Source: a bacterium UBP6_UBA1177
Lineage (GTDB): Bacteria > UBP6 > UBA1177
Direction: 5' to 3'
Assembly: GCA_002310995.1 (NCBI GenBank)
Contig: DBYV01000010.1
Coordinates: forward strand, 1-33,170
Length of the DNA stretch: 33,170 bases
Shown here in pieces: positions 1 through 7,052 of the stretch. Both the position numbers and the translations under genes were made by a program. The notes under the pieces are model-generated. The model made no database searches, had not been told where the DNA came from, and worked only from the letters and a program-made list of their open reading frames with translations. How positions within the stretch are numbered: position 1 is the first letter of the stretch; each line of letters begins with the position of its first letter.

Positions 1-149
1 CTTATTTTTCCGACAAATTTTTTGAGATCCCGTTTCGGATGCACGAATTCATCGAGAAAAGTTATTATAACCCGCTGATTTGTTTTTACGGCAACATCGC
101 CTTCGGTTACATAATTTTCACCGTCAAAATATCCTTTTACTGACAGCAT
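1..149 (-). CDS. Antitoxin-like small protein, N-terminal part only
   Basis: The minus strand opens with ATG at 149, preceded by a good ribosome site (GGGAGG, about 7 bases upstream), and stays open to the window edge, so the gene is cut there. The visible 49 residues begin MLSVKGYFDGENYV, followed by a V-I-I-T-F-L-D-E-F stretch. This pattern (short beta-strands, 'KGYYDG', then 'VIITFLDE') is common in small proteins annotated as antitoxins of type II toxin-antitoxin pairs. A toxin gene would be expected downstream, outside the window. A TATAAT-like -10 can be read on the minus strand at 184-179, with no convincing -35. The family call is an inference from pattern similarity only. Confidence 0.5.
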   Translation of the reverse strand, partial: MLSVKGYFDGENYVTEGDVAVKTNQRVIITFLDEFVHPKRDLKKFVGKI

Positions 150-276
150 TTCCGCACCTCCCTGCAAAAAAACACTTCATTATACTCAATTTTTTGGGAA
201 AAGCGAGACTTTGATTTTCCAGTTGAAGCAAAGGAGTCGTTCAGGACAATTCCGTCTGCACTCTTCAAAATAAAAA

Positions 277-316
277 TTGACACGGTGTCATTTTTATTTA
301 TTCTGACACGGTGTCG
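277..316 (+). promoter_or_regulatory. lar operon promoter with two palindromic operators (predicted TetR-type sites)
   Basis: The sequence shows a -35 TTGACA (277-282), a 16-base spacer and a -10 TATTCT (299-304). A perfect 13-bp palindrome TGACACGGTGTCA (278-290) overlaps the -35. A second copy, TGACACGGTGTCG (304-316), overlaps the -10 and the likely start point; the centres are 26 bp apart. The same arrangement recurs at 6314-6353. Palindromes of this size are typical of TetR-family operators, and a TetR-family gene lies at 8187-8813. Repression by promoter occlusion is the simplest reading (inference). Confidence 0.85.
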
Positions 317-333
317 GGATCGTGGAGAGTGAT

Positions 334-1149
334 TTGACAGAAATTTATAAGAAACTTTCGGACTTGCGGAAACTTCTGAAATCTTTCGGAAGTGCCGCTG
401 TCGCCTTTTCTGGCGGGGTCGATTCGACATTTCTGCTGAAGGTGGCACACGAGGAACTTGGCGAAAAAGCTGTCGCGGTTACGGTCTTTTCGCCGCTTAT
501 CCCGAAAAAAGAGGCGCAGGATGCCGAAAATTTCTGCAAAAATGAGAATATCAGGCAGTTTGTTCTTGAACTGGATCCGCTGGAAATTCCCGGTTTTAAA
601 GAAAATCCCGAAAACCGCTGCTATATCTGCAAAAAAGAAATATTTAATAAAATCAAAAACTTGGCTTCAGAAAACGGCGTTTTCACGGTCTGTGACGGGA
701 GCAACGCCGACGATACAGGCGACTACCGCCCCGGAATGCAGGCTATTCGTGAGCTCGGCATAAAAAGCCCGCTTCTGGAATGCGGACTTACGAAAAACGA
801 GATCCGTATCCTTTCAAAAGAGATGGATCTTCCGTGCTGGAACAAACCGAGCGCGGCGTGCCTTGCTTCGAGATTCGTTTACGGCGAAGAAATCACGGGA
901 AAAAAACTGAAGATGGTCGAATTTGCGGAAGATTTCCTGCGCGAAAAAGGCTTTTCGCAGCAACGCGTGAGGATCCACGGCGAAAACTTGGCGCGTATAG
1001 AAGTCAACAAAGAAGATTTTGAGAAAATTCTTAAAGTCAAAGAAGAAATCAGTAATTATTTCAGAAGTTTAGGTTTTGTCTACACAACTTTGGACCTGAC
1101 CGGTTTCAGGAGCGGCAGCATGAACGAGGTGATCAATGAGCGGAACTGA
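334..1149 (+). CDS. larE: LarE, ATP-dependent sacrificial sulfur transferase of NPN cofactor synthesis
   Basis: LarE adenylates the carboxylates of pyridinium-3,5-biscarboxylic acid mononucleotide and converts them to thiocarboxylates during synthesis of the nickel-pincer cofactor of lactate racemase-type enzymes. The PP-loop SGGVDS is at residues 26-31. A C-x2-C pair lies at 96 and 99 (NRCYIC), and PSAACLAS supplies Cys176. With TTG at 334 as start, this Cys carries the same number as the sulfur-donating Cys176 of Lactobacillus plantarum LarE, and the length (271 aa) fits the family. The TTG has a GGAG site six bases upstream. A GTG at 322 is in frame but has no ribosome site and sits only about 11 bases from the predicted transcription start. 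The three-cysteine set suggests the iron-sulfur type of LarE that can turn over sulfur rather than the sacrificial type (inference). First gene of larE-larB-larC; it overlaps larB by 14 bases. Confidence 0.92.
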   Translation: MTEIYKKLSDLRKLLKSFGSAAVAFSGGVDSTFLLKVAHEELGEKAVAVTVFSPLIPKKEAQDAENFCKNENIRQFVLELDPLEIPGFKENPENRCYICKKEIFNKIKNLASENGVFTVCDGSNADDTGDYRPGMQAIRELGIKSPLLECGLTKNEIRILSKEMDLPCWNKPSAACLASRFVYGEEITGKKLKMVEFAEDFLREKGFSQQRVRIHGENLARIEVNKEDFEKILKVKEEISNYFRSLGFVYTTLDLTGFRSGSMNEVINERN

Positions 1150-1816
1150 TATTTTGAACTTCGCCGAACTCGACCTTGATCGCAAAAAACGGACAGGTTT
1201 TGCCGAAGTGGTCTTCTGCCCCGGCAAAAAGGACGAATTTCTGAAAAATATTTTCACAAAACTTTATGCGGAAAACGGCGAAGTTATGGGAACACGCGCC
1301 ACGAAAGAGCAGTTTGAAATCGTGAAAAGCGTCCTTGAAAACGCAAAGTACGACGAAATTTCGGGAATCATAACTGTGCGGAAAGAAAGGAAAAAACTTG
1401 TCGGCAGCATAGCAGTCTGCACGGCCGGAACCGCAGACATTCCCGTTGCCGAGGAAGCCGCGCAAAGTGCCGAATTTTTCGGCTGTTTCGTCGAAAGGAT
1501 ATACGATGTCGGTGTCAGCGGGATCCACAGGCTCCTTTCAAAAACCGAACTTCTGCAGAAAGCGAACTGCGTGATCGCGATCGCCGGAATGGAAGGCGCT
1601 CTGGCGAGTGTTGTCGGCGGTCTGGTTGCAGTTCCAGTCATAGCTGTCCCGACATCGGTGGGCTACGGAGCGAGTTTCGACGGGCTTTCCGCACTTCTCA
1701 CGATGATAAATTCGTGCGCAAACGGCATTTCTGTCGTCAACATTGACAACGGCTTCGGAGCGGCCTACATCGCATCCCAGATAAACTTTTTGGCTGAGAG
1801 AGGAAAAGTAAAATGA
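1136..1816 (+). CDS. larB: LarB, NaAD carboxylase/hydrolase of NPN cofactor synthesis
   Basis: LarB carboxylates nicotinic acid adenine dinucleotide and hydrolyses its phosphoanhydride to give pyridinium-3,5-biscarboxylic acid mononucleotide, the first step of the nickel-pincer pathway. The 226-aa protein ends in a PurE-like domain. Visible family signatures are AVCTAGTADIPVAEEAA, the IYDVGVSGIHRLL segment, IAIAGMEGALASVVGGL and the closing NIDNGFGAAYIA. The ATG at 1136 lies inside the end of larE and has a GAGGTGA ribosome site, so translation is probably coupled. The stop overlaps the start of larC by four bases (ATGA). Length and motifs are normal for the family. Confidence 0.95.
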   Translation: MSGTDILNFAELDLDRKKRTGFAEVVFCPGKKDEFLKNIFTKLYAENGEVMGTRATKEQFEIVKSVLENAKYDEISGIITVRKERKKLVGSIAVCTAGTADIPVAEEAAQSAEFFGCFVERIYDVGVSGIHRLLSKTELLQKANCVIAIAGMEGALASVVGGLVAVPVIAVPTSVGYGASFDGLSALLTMINSCANGISVVNIDNGFGAAYIASQINFLAERGKVK

Positions 1817-3081
1817 CTGGAAAAAATCTGTATTTCGAGTGCAATTCGGGAATAAGCGGCGATATGGCTGTCGCCGCGCTGCTTGACCTTGGGGCTGATA
1901 AAGAGGCGCTTCTCAAAACGCTTGATTCGATCCCTGCGGAGGGTTTTAAGATAGAGATTACGGATGTGCTAAAAAACGAGATAAGGTGCTGCGACTTCAA
2001 TGTGATTCTGGATCATAAGCACGAAAACCACGACCACGACACCGAGTATCTTTTCGGTCACAAGCATGCAGATGAAGAAGAGCACCACCATCACCATGAA
2101 CACAGGCATTTAAGCGATATTATTGAAATTATTGCTAAAACAGATCTTTCGGAAAATGCGAAAAATTTAGCTGAAAAAATATTCAGGATAGTCGCAGAAT
2201 CAGAAGCCAAAGCTCACGCAGTGCCGCTTGAAGAAGTCCATTTTCACGAAGTCGGCGCTGTCGATTCAATCGTCGATATTATCGCGTTCGCGTTCTGCTT
2301 CGATAATCTTGGTATCGGGCGCGTTTTCATTCCTGAACTTTGCGAAGGGCACGGTGAGATCAGGTGCCAGCACGGGATCCTGCCGGTTCCGGTTCCTGCA
2401 GTCGTAAACATCGTGCAGAAACACGGACTTGTGCTGCAGATGACAGAAATGAAAGGTGAACTCGTGACTCCGACAGGTGCCGCAATCGCCGCCGCAGTCA
2501 GGACAGACGGGACACTCCCCGAACTTTTCAAAATCGCAAAAACGGGACTTGGCGCAGGGAAAAGAAACTACGAAAAACCGAGCATTCTCCGCGCGTTTCT
2601 GATCGAAGAACCTGAGAAATTAGAAGAAACGCATGAAGAAACTCCTAATAAAATCACCAAGCTGGAAGCCAATATCGACGATTCGACAGGAGAAGCTTTG
2701 GGTTTTGCGATGGAGCAGCTTTTTGAAGCCGGCGCGCTCGACGCATTCTACACACCGTGCTTCATGAAGAAAAACCGCCCGGCATACATGCTCACCGTTC
2801 TCTGCCGGAACGGCGACGTTGAAAAAATGGAAGATATAATTTTCAACCACACAACGACTATCGGGATCCGCCGCTGCGTAATGGAGCGGACAGTGCTCGA
2901 GCGCGAGGAACTTTCAGTCCAGACACCTTACGGGAACGCGAAGATAAAGCTCCTCATCCACAACAACCGCAAGCGTTTCGCGCCGGAATACGAAAGCGTC
3001 GCCGAAATCAGCCGCAAAACAGGCATCTCTTTCGGCAAAATATACAATGAACTCATAAGTTTGTGCAAAGCACAGTTCTGA
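1813..3081 (+). CDS. larC: LarC, nickel insertion protein (fused LarC1-LarC2)
   Basis: LarC is the CTP-dependent cyclometallase that inserts nickel into the dithiolated pincer mononucleotide. The family start (YFECNSGISGDMAVAALLDLG) is clear. A His-rich stretch around residues 65-102, including HHHHHEH, fits nickel binding. HFHEVGAVDSIVDI, GELVTPTGAAI and the C-terminal NIDDSTGEALGFAMEQLFEAGALD segment are characteristic. The gene is one uninterrupted frame of 422 aa, unlike L. plantarum, where larC1 and larC2 are joined by programmed frameshifting. Translation is coupled to larB through the ATGA overlap. No larA (the racemase that uses the cofactor) is present in the window. The gene ends only six bases from the convergent KilA-N gene, and no terminator is visible between them. 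Confidence 0.95.
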   Translation: MTGKNLYFECNSGISGDMAVAALLDLGADKEALLKTLDSIPAEGFKIEITDVLKNEIRCCDFNVILDHKHENHDHDTEYLFGHKHADEEEHHHHHEHRHLSDIIEIIAKTDLSENAKNLAEKIFRIVAESEAKAHAVPLEEVHFHEVGAVDSIVDIIAFAFCFDNLGIGRVFIPELCEGHGEIRCQHGILPVPVPAVVNIVQKHGLVLQMTEMKGELVTPTGAAIAAAVRTDGTLPELFKIAKTGLGAGKRNYEKPSILRAFLIEEPEKLEETHEETPNKITKLEANIDDSTGEALGFAMEQLFEAGALDAFYTPCFMKKNRPAYMLTVLCRNGDVEKMEDIIFNHTTTIGIRRCVMERTVLEREELSVQTPYGNAKIKLLIHNNRKRFAPEYESVAEISRKTGISFGKIYNELISLCKAQF

Positions 3082-3087
3082 GATTTA

Positions 3088-3894
3088 TCACTTGTCTGTC
3101 AAAAACCTCCTTTCTTCAATGTTTTCGAGAATTTGCATCTGACTGATTGCGATTTGGTTGAGTTTTTCAAGTCGTTCGCTCTGGGTAAGACCCTCGTTGA
3201 TGAAAACAGCGTTCAGATTTTCCATGTTCGACAGGCAGATCAACTGGTTTATTGTCGCGTGGTCTCGGATATTTCCTGAAAGATCGGGATGCTCGTCGCG
3301 CCACTGTTTTGCCGTTTTTCCGAACATGGCGACATTGAGCAAGTCAGCTTCGTCGGCATAAACAAATGATTTCTGTGCTGCCGTAAGCTTCGGCGGAATC
3401 AGGTTGTGGCTCACTGCGCTCGTATGAATGTGGTAGTTTATCTTCGCGAGTTCGCGTTTCGCACTCCAGCCGAGCTGTTTCTGCTCCTCCGCTTTTAAGC
3501 GTTGGAATTCTTTCACCATATATATTTTAAATTCAGGGCTAATCCACATGGCAAATTCAAAAGCGACATCTTTTTGAGCGTAGGTACCGCCGTAACGTCC
3601 TGCTTTTGCCTGTAAACTTATGGCATGAGTCCGTTCAACGAATTCTTTTATGCTAATCTTAAAGTTATTCAGCCCCGACTGACTTTTAATTGTGGCGAAT
3701 TCGCCATAATTAAAATTAGGATTGTAAACTTGTTCCCAAATGCCTATGTATTCAAGAGTATTCCTATTTCTGAGCCAGTCTGTAATGAAAAACTCACCGT
3801 CTTTGGCTTTAAGCATATCTGTCAGACAAAGATAGTCTTCATTGTTTACATGAATTAGCCTAATACTTTCACCCTTCACTGTAATTTTTGTCAT
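3088..3894 (-). CDS. KilA-N domain DNA-binding protein
   Basis: The 268-aa product has an N-terminal KilA-N type region (YLCLTDMLKAKDGEFFITDWLRNRNTLEYIGIWE, then GRYGGTYAQKDVAFEFAMWISPEFKIYMVKEFQRL around residues 105-140). The C-terminal region (PKLTAAQKSFVYADEADLLNVAMFGKTAKQWR) is often seen with it in chromosomal, non-phage homologues. KilA-N proteins are DNA-binding proteins known from phages and large DNA viruses; the role of the free-standing bacterial versions is not established. I start at ATG 3894 because AGGAGG lies just upstream. A longer in-frame reading to 3987 runs through the palindromic leader and is unlikely. The gene is convergent with larC and divergent from the DUF262 gene, and no other phage genes surround it. 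Confidence 0.85.
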   Translation of the reverse strand: MTKITVKGESIRLIHVNNEDYLCLTDMLKAKDGEFFITDWLRNRNTLEYIGIWEQVYNPNFNYGEFATIKSQSGLNNFKISIKEFVERTHAISLQAKAGRYGGTYAQKDVAFEFAMWISPEFKIYMVKEFQRLKAEEQKQLGWSAKRELAKINYHIHTSAVSHNLIPPKLTAAQKSFVYADEADLLNVAMFGKTAKQWRDEHPDLSGNIRDHATINQLICLSNMENLNAVFINEGLTQSERLEKLNQIAISQMQILENIEERRFLTDK

Positions 3895-3930
3895 TTTGAA
3901 CCTCCTGTTTTTCTTGATTGTTATTTCAAA

Positions 3931-4006
3931 CCCCTCGAATTCGAGGGGGTTAAATTCCACCGAATTCGAGGGAATTAAAATTCCCAAAGGGGTCGATTTC
4001 GACCCC
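3931..4006. repeat. Cluster of palindromes upstream of the KilA-N gene
   Basis: A perfect 18-bp palindrome CCCCTCGAATTCGAGGGG lies at 3931-3948. A degenerate copy of its core (CCGAATTCGAGGG) lies at 3960-3972. GGGAATTAAAATTCCC (3970-3985) is an interrupted palindrome, and GGGGTCGATTTCGACCCC (3989-4006) is a near-perfect one. They sit 36-112 bases upstream of the KilA-N start, between it and a possible minus-strand -10 (TATACT, 4036-4031). They could be operator sites for an autoregulatory DNA-binding protein or hairpins in the leader RNA (inference). Confidence 0.7.
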
Positions 4007-4240
4007 CTTCAAACGTAAATCTTCGAATAAAGTATAAAAGAACAATGTTTTTCTAAGTATTTTTATAAAAATTTTAGAATAAATATCAACAAAAAATTTA
4101 ATTTTAAATTAAAAATTGTCGTCTTCGCTCAGCGGAGCGATGCAATCACCACTCGCATTTCCTCATTCTTCGACTCAACATTATCTAACAGATTGATAAA
4201 AAACGACCTCCGTTATCGTTCCAAAAACCCGCCGTTTTTC
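4007..4240. other. AT-rich divergent intergenic region
   Basis: This is the remaining part of the 459-base gap between the divergent KilA-N and DUF262 genes. It is strongly AT-rich from about 4010 to 4115 and contains a short inverted repeat, TCGCTC-AGCG-GAGCGA (4125-4140). I see no RNA gene and no coding frame with support. Confidence 0.5.
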
Positions 4241-4268
4241 TTGCATTTTTTGCCGGTTTTTGTATAAT
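4241..4268 (+). promoter_or_regulatory. Promoter of the DUF262 gene
   Basis: TTGCAT (4241-4246), a 16-base spacer and a consensus TATAAT (4263-4268). This leaves a leader of roughly 80 bases before the ATG at 4354. The spacing matches other promoters in the window. Confidence 0.6.
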
Positions 4269-4353
4269 ATTGCCGCAATTTTTGAGACTAAAGAAGTCAG
4301 AATGAGATTTATAAAATCAGCCGGAAATTGTAGAAATTATAGTGGGGAAAACG

Positions 4354-6162
4354 ATGCCAAACAATATTGCACCAAAATCAATAGATACTGAATTGAGAGA
4401 ACTGATGCGGGACGTTGCATATGGTAAAGCACAACTACCTGAATTTCAGCGTAGTTGGACTTGGGATGATAGCAGGATCATCGGTATTCTGGCAAGCTTG
4501 TCACAGGGTTATCCGATGGGTGCCATCATGCGTCTGACATACGGGAATGAGAACGTCAGATTTAAGTATCGGACGATTGAAGGAGTATCTGTTGTCGGCG
4601 TCGTTCCCGATTACCTCGTGCTGGATGGGCAGCAGCGGCTTACGTCGATGTACCGCGCTACTTGTTGCAAAGATCCGGTCAATACTACTACCGAAAAGGG
4701 CAAAAGAACCGAGCGGTACTACTACCTCGATATCAATAAATGTCTTGATAAAAACGAAGAGCGCGAGGAGGCTGTATTTTCTGTACCAGCAGACAGAAAG
4801 AAAAAGACTAATTTCGATAGAGATGTTGAGCTTGATCTGTCAACGCGAGAGCTGGAATACGAGCATGAAATGTTCCCCTTGAACATTGTTTTTGATAGTA
4901 ATGAATCGTTTGATTGGGCTATGGGTTACATGACTTTCTACGAACAGAGTTCTGATAAAATGGAGAAGTATAAGAGCTTTAATAAGGATGTACTCGAAAC
5001 GATTACCTCGTACAAACTGCCTGTTATTACCCTTGACAAGGAAACTCCAAGAGAGGCGGTGTGCAAAGTATTCGAAAATGTTAATACCGGCGGTGTCCCA
5101 CTTACAGTTTTTGAACTCGTAACAGCAAGCTTTGCGACTTACGAGTTTGACCTGCGTAAAGACTGGGAGACTTGCAGAGATATCATCAGGGGCAAAAATG
5201 AACCGCTTAACACGGATGTTATGGACGGTGTGGATGAAACCGCATTTCTGACGGCAGTCACCTTGTTTACCACATATCATGCCAATACGATGACCACCTG
5301 TAAAAAGAAAGATATTCTATCACTGGCATTCGATGACTACAAGGCTAACAAAGATGTAATCATCGAAGGTTATAAAATGGCGCGTAAATTCTTGTTTAGC
5401 CAGTTTATTTTCAGAATGCGAGACTTGCCCTACACCTCTCAGTTGATTCCGCTGGCTGCTATTTGCGCAGAAATTGGAACAGCAATATTCAATCAGCCGC
5501 AGACCAAAAAAACATTAAGCCAATGGTTCTGGTGTGGTATTATGGGTGAAATGTACGGTGGTGCAAACGAAACACGCTATGCCAATGATATGGAAGATGT
5601 TGTTGCCGCGATCCGTGGTAAAAATAGCTCAAACCGCACGGTCAATGCTGCATACTTCTCCGCAACTCGCTTGATATCCCTGCAAACTCGCAACAGTGCA
5701 GCATATAAGGGTATAATGGCTCTGGTATATAGGGAACGCTGCTATGATTTCGTCCAGGGAATAACTATTGATATCGTGAAAAGTATGGACGAAGCACCAG
5801 ACATACACCATATCTTTCCGGAGACCTACTGCATCAAGATGGGTTACGATAAGAATAAGTGGAATTCTATAATAAACAAGACTCCGCTCTTGCCGGAATC
5901 AAATCGTCAAATCGGTGGTGAAGCCCCCAGTGTTTACAGCAAACGAATTATGCGCAAAGCGGAAATCAATGAGGCTGAGCTTCGGTCTCGTGTTGAATCA
6001 CACTTAATAGACTACGAACGCTTTATTTCTGACGATTTCGACGGATATTTCATTTCGCGTGCTAAGTCCATCATGAAGGCGATTGAAGCTGCAATGGGCA
6101 AAAAAATTGCAGATAAAGGCTCAGAGCAAACAATCAAAATCTACGGTGTAAGCCTGGATTAA
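4354..6162 (+). CDS. DUF262/HNH protein, GmrSD-like type IV restriction endonuclease candidate
   Basis: The N-terminal DUF262 (ParB-like/GmrS-type) domain shows YGKAQLPEFQRSWTWDD near the start and the nucleotide-handling motif D-G-Q-Q-R at residues 91-95. The C-terminal part has an HNH-type signature: D483-I-H-H-I-F-P, then N508-K-T-P-L and S516-N-R-Q-I-G-G. This combination on one 602-aa chain is found in stand-alone relatives of GmrSD and BrxU, which restrict modified foreign DNA; such a defence role is inferred here. The ATG at 4354 is preferred over an in-frame GTG at 4342 because GGGGA lies just before it. The gene is a single transcription unit next to the KilA-N gene. Its base use looks different from the lar genes, consistent with horizontal acquisition. 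Confidence 0.88.
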   Translation: MPNNIAPKSIDTELRELMRDVAYGKAQLPEFQRSWTWDDSRIIGILASLSQGYPMGAIMRLTYGNENVRFKYRTIEGVSVVGVVPDYLVLDGQQRLTSMYRATCCKDPVNTTTEKGKRTERYYYLDINKCLDKNEEREEAVFSVPADRKKKTNFDRDVELDLSTRELEYEHEMFPLNIVFDSNESFDWAMGYMTFYEQSSDKMEKYKSFNKDVLETITSYKLPVITLDKETPREAVCKVFENVNTGGVPLTVFELVTASFATYEFDLRKDWETCRDIIRGKNEPLNTDVMDGVDETAFLTAVTLFTTYHANTMTTCKKKDILSLAFDDYKANKDVIIEGYKMARKFLFSQFIFRMRDLPYTSQLIPLAAICAEIGTAIFNQPQTKKTLSQWFWCGIMGEMYGGANETRYANDMEDVVAAIRGKNSSNRTVNAAYFSATRLISLQTRNSAAYKGIMALVYRERCYDFVQGITIDIVKSMDEAPDIHHIFPETYCIKMGYDKNKWNSIINKTPLLPESNRQIGGEAPSVYSKRIMRKAEINEAELRSRVESHLIDYERFISDDFDGYFISRAKSIMKAIEAAMGKKIADKGSEQTIKIYGVSLD

Positions 6163-6313
6163 TATCGTATTAATATTGAATCTGCTTCTATAACTCGCCA
6201 AAATAATTGCCATTTTTGTTTAAGGTCTGAGGCGTTTCGCGTTGCTCGACATGATGAGTTGCAAGCTATCCGCCTTTATTCCGACAAAAACGACAATCAG
6301 TCAAAATAAAAAA
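6163..6313. other. Intergenic spacer before the second operator pair
   Basis: No coding frame, hairpin terminator or RNA gene could be supported here. The last dozen bases (TCAAAATAAAAA) match the DNA just upstream of the lar promoter, so the duplicated promoter block begins around 6301. Confidence 0.5.
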
Positions 6314-6353
6314 TTGACACGGTGTCACTTTTATTTATTCTGACATGGTGTCG
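6314..6353 (+). promoter_or_regulatory. Second copy of the palindromic promoter/operator (DUF362-TetR operon)
   Basis: TTGACA (6314-6319), 16 bases, TATTCT (6336-6341). The palindromes TGACACGGTGTCA (6315-6327) and TGACATGGTGTCG (6341-6353) have centres 26 bp apart, as at 277-316. About 50 bases around the element match the lar promoter almost exactly. The operon it drives ends with a TetR-family gene, so autorepression plus control of lar is the natural prediction (inference). Confidence 0.85.
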
Positions 6354-6395
6354 AGATGGAAGTTCGTTTTTAACTGATTTTTTTTGGAGGTTTCA

Positions 6396-6770
6396 ATGGC
6401 ATGTTTCACAGTTCCGCTTGCCGAGGCTGTTATTGTTTCGGCGGCAAAAAAAGTTGCTAAAAAGGCTCACTGCAGCGAAACAACTCTCGATTTTATCGAC
6501 AAAAAAGTGGGCTGGCTTGAAAAAATGCTCTACGGCGGATCGGCTCTGCTTGCTGTTGAGCACCTTTATCACGGTGAAATTTCTATTTTCCCGCCTTTTC
6601 TCACTGCTCTCAATACGCCGGAGGAAATACCTGTAATGCTGCATGAAATGGCGACTTCAGGCGTTGCGATGGCACTTCTTACAACAGCCGTATGGGGGGT
6701 AATCGTAGGCATTTCAAGTGTGGTCGAGCGCAGTAAAAAGCAGTTCTCGGCTAATGAGGGAGGCAGATGA
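6396..6770 (+). CDS. Small conserved membrane protein, unknown function
   Basis: The 124-aa product starts MACFTVPLAEAVIVSAAKKV. It has a short hydrophobic patch around LYGGSALLAVEHLYHGEISIFPPFL and a clear membrane segment near the C-terminus (ATSGVAMALLTTAVWGVIVGISSVV). I recognise no Pfam family with certainty. The ATG at 6396 follows GGAGG at 6386-6390; an upstream in-frame TTG at 6384 overlaps that ribosome site. It is the first gene of a four-gene operon under the palindromic operator. Its stop overlaps the next start (ATGA), so the two membrane proteins are probably translated together and may form a complex (inference). Confidence 0.8.
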   Translation: MACFTVPLAEAVIVSAAKKVAKKAHCSETTLDFIDKKVGWLEKMLYGGSALLAVEHLYHGEISIFPPFLTALNTPEEIPVMLHEMATSGVAMALLTTAVWGVIVGISSVVERSKKQFSANEGGR

Positions 6771-7042
6771 TGTGCCTCATAATGACAATTATCGCGGCGG
6801 TCGTTTTTACCGCGCTTTGGGCGAAAATGAGAAAGCAGAGCCTTCTTACGACAACGCTTATGTTCTGGGCTGCGGCTCTGATGTGGAGCGTTGACGGCGT
6901 CGCTTCGGTTCTTGACGGAGAGCCGTTTTTCGACATCAGCCGGGAAGACACTGTTCTTGGAGCAATTATCATTCTTTGCGGACTTGCGGTATTCGCAGTG
7001 CTCGCAGTGTTTGAAAACCGCAGAGTTTTGAAAGCAAATTAA
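6767..7042 (+). CDS. Small membrane protein, unknown function
   Basis: The 91-aa product has three hydrophobic segments: MTIIAAVVFTALWA, TTLMFWAAALMWSVDGVASVL and VLGAIIILCGLAVFAVLAVF. They are separated by short charged loops, and the end is basic (ENRRVLKAN). Two ATG codons stand in tandem (6767 and 6770) after a GGGAGG site; either can be the start. The gene overlaps the previous one by four bases and lies 10 bases before the DUF362 gene. It probably partners the preceding membrane protein. No enzymatic motif is visible. Confidence 0.75.
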   Translation: MMCLIMTIIAAVVFTALWAKMRKQSLLTTTLMFWAAALMWSVDGVASVLDGEPFFDISREDTVLGAIIILCGLAVFAVLAVFENRRVLKAN

Positions 7043-7052
7043 GGAGGAAACC

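Noticed and set aside
322..333. GTG at 322 as larE start
   Set aside because: There is no ribosome site and it lies about 11 bases after the predicted transcription start; TTG 334 has GGAG and fits family numbering.
2040..2115. His-rich stretch as a separate metal-sensing peptide
   Set aside because: It lies in frame inside larC, where His-rich insertions are normal.
3079..3130. A bidirectional terminator between larC and the KilA-N gene
   Set aside because: Only six bases separate the stops and no hairpin with T run can be drawn.
3895..3987. N-terminal extension of the KilA-N protein to 3987
   Set aside because: It reads through the palindrome cluster, and the AGGAGG site directly precedes ATG 3894.
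3088..6162. Prophage remnant
   Set aside because: Apart from the KilA-N domain, no integrase, structural, lysis or replication gene, and no attachment-site pair is seen.
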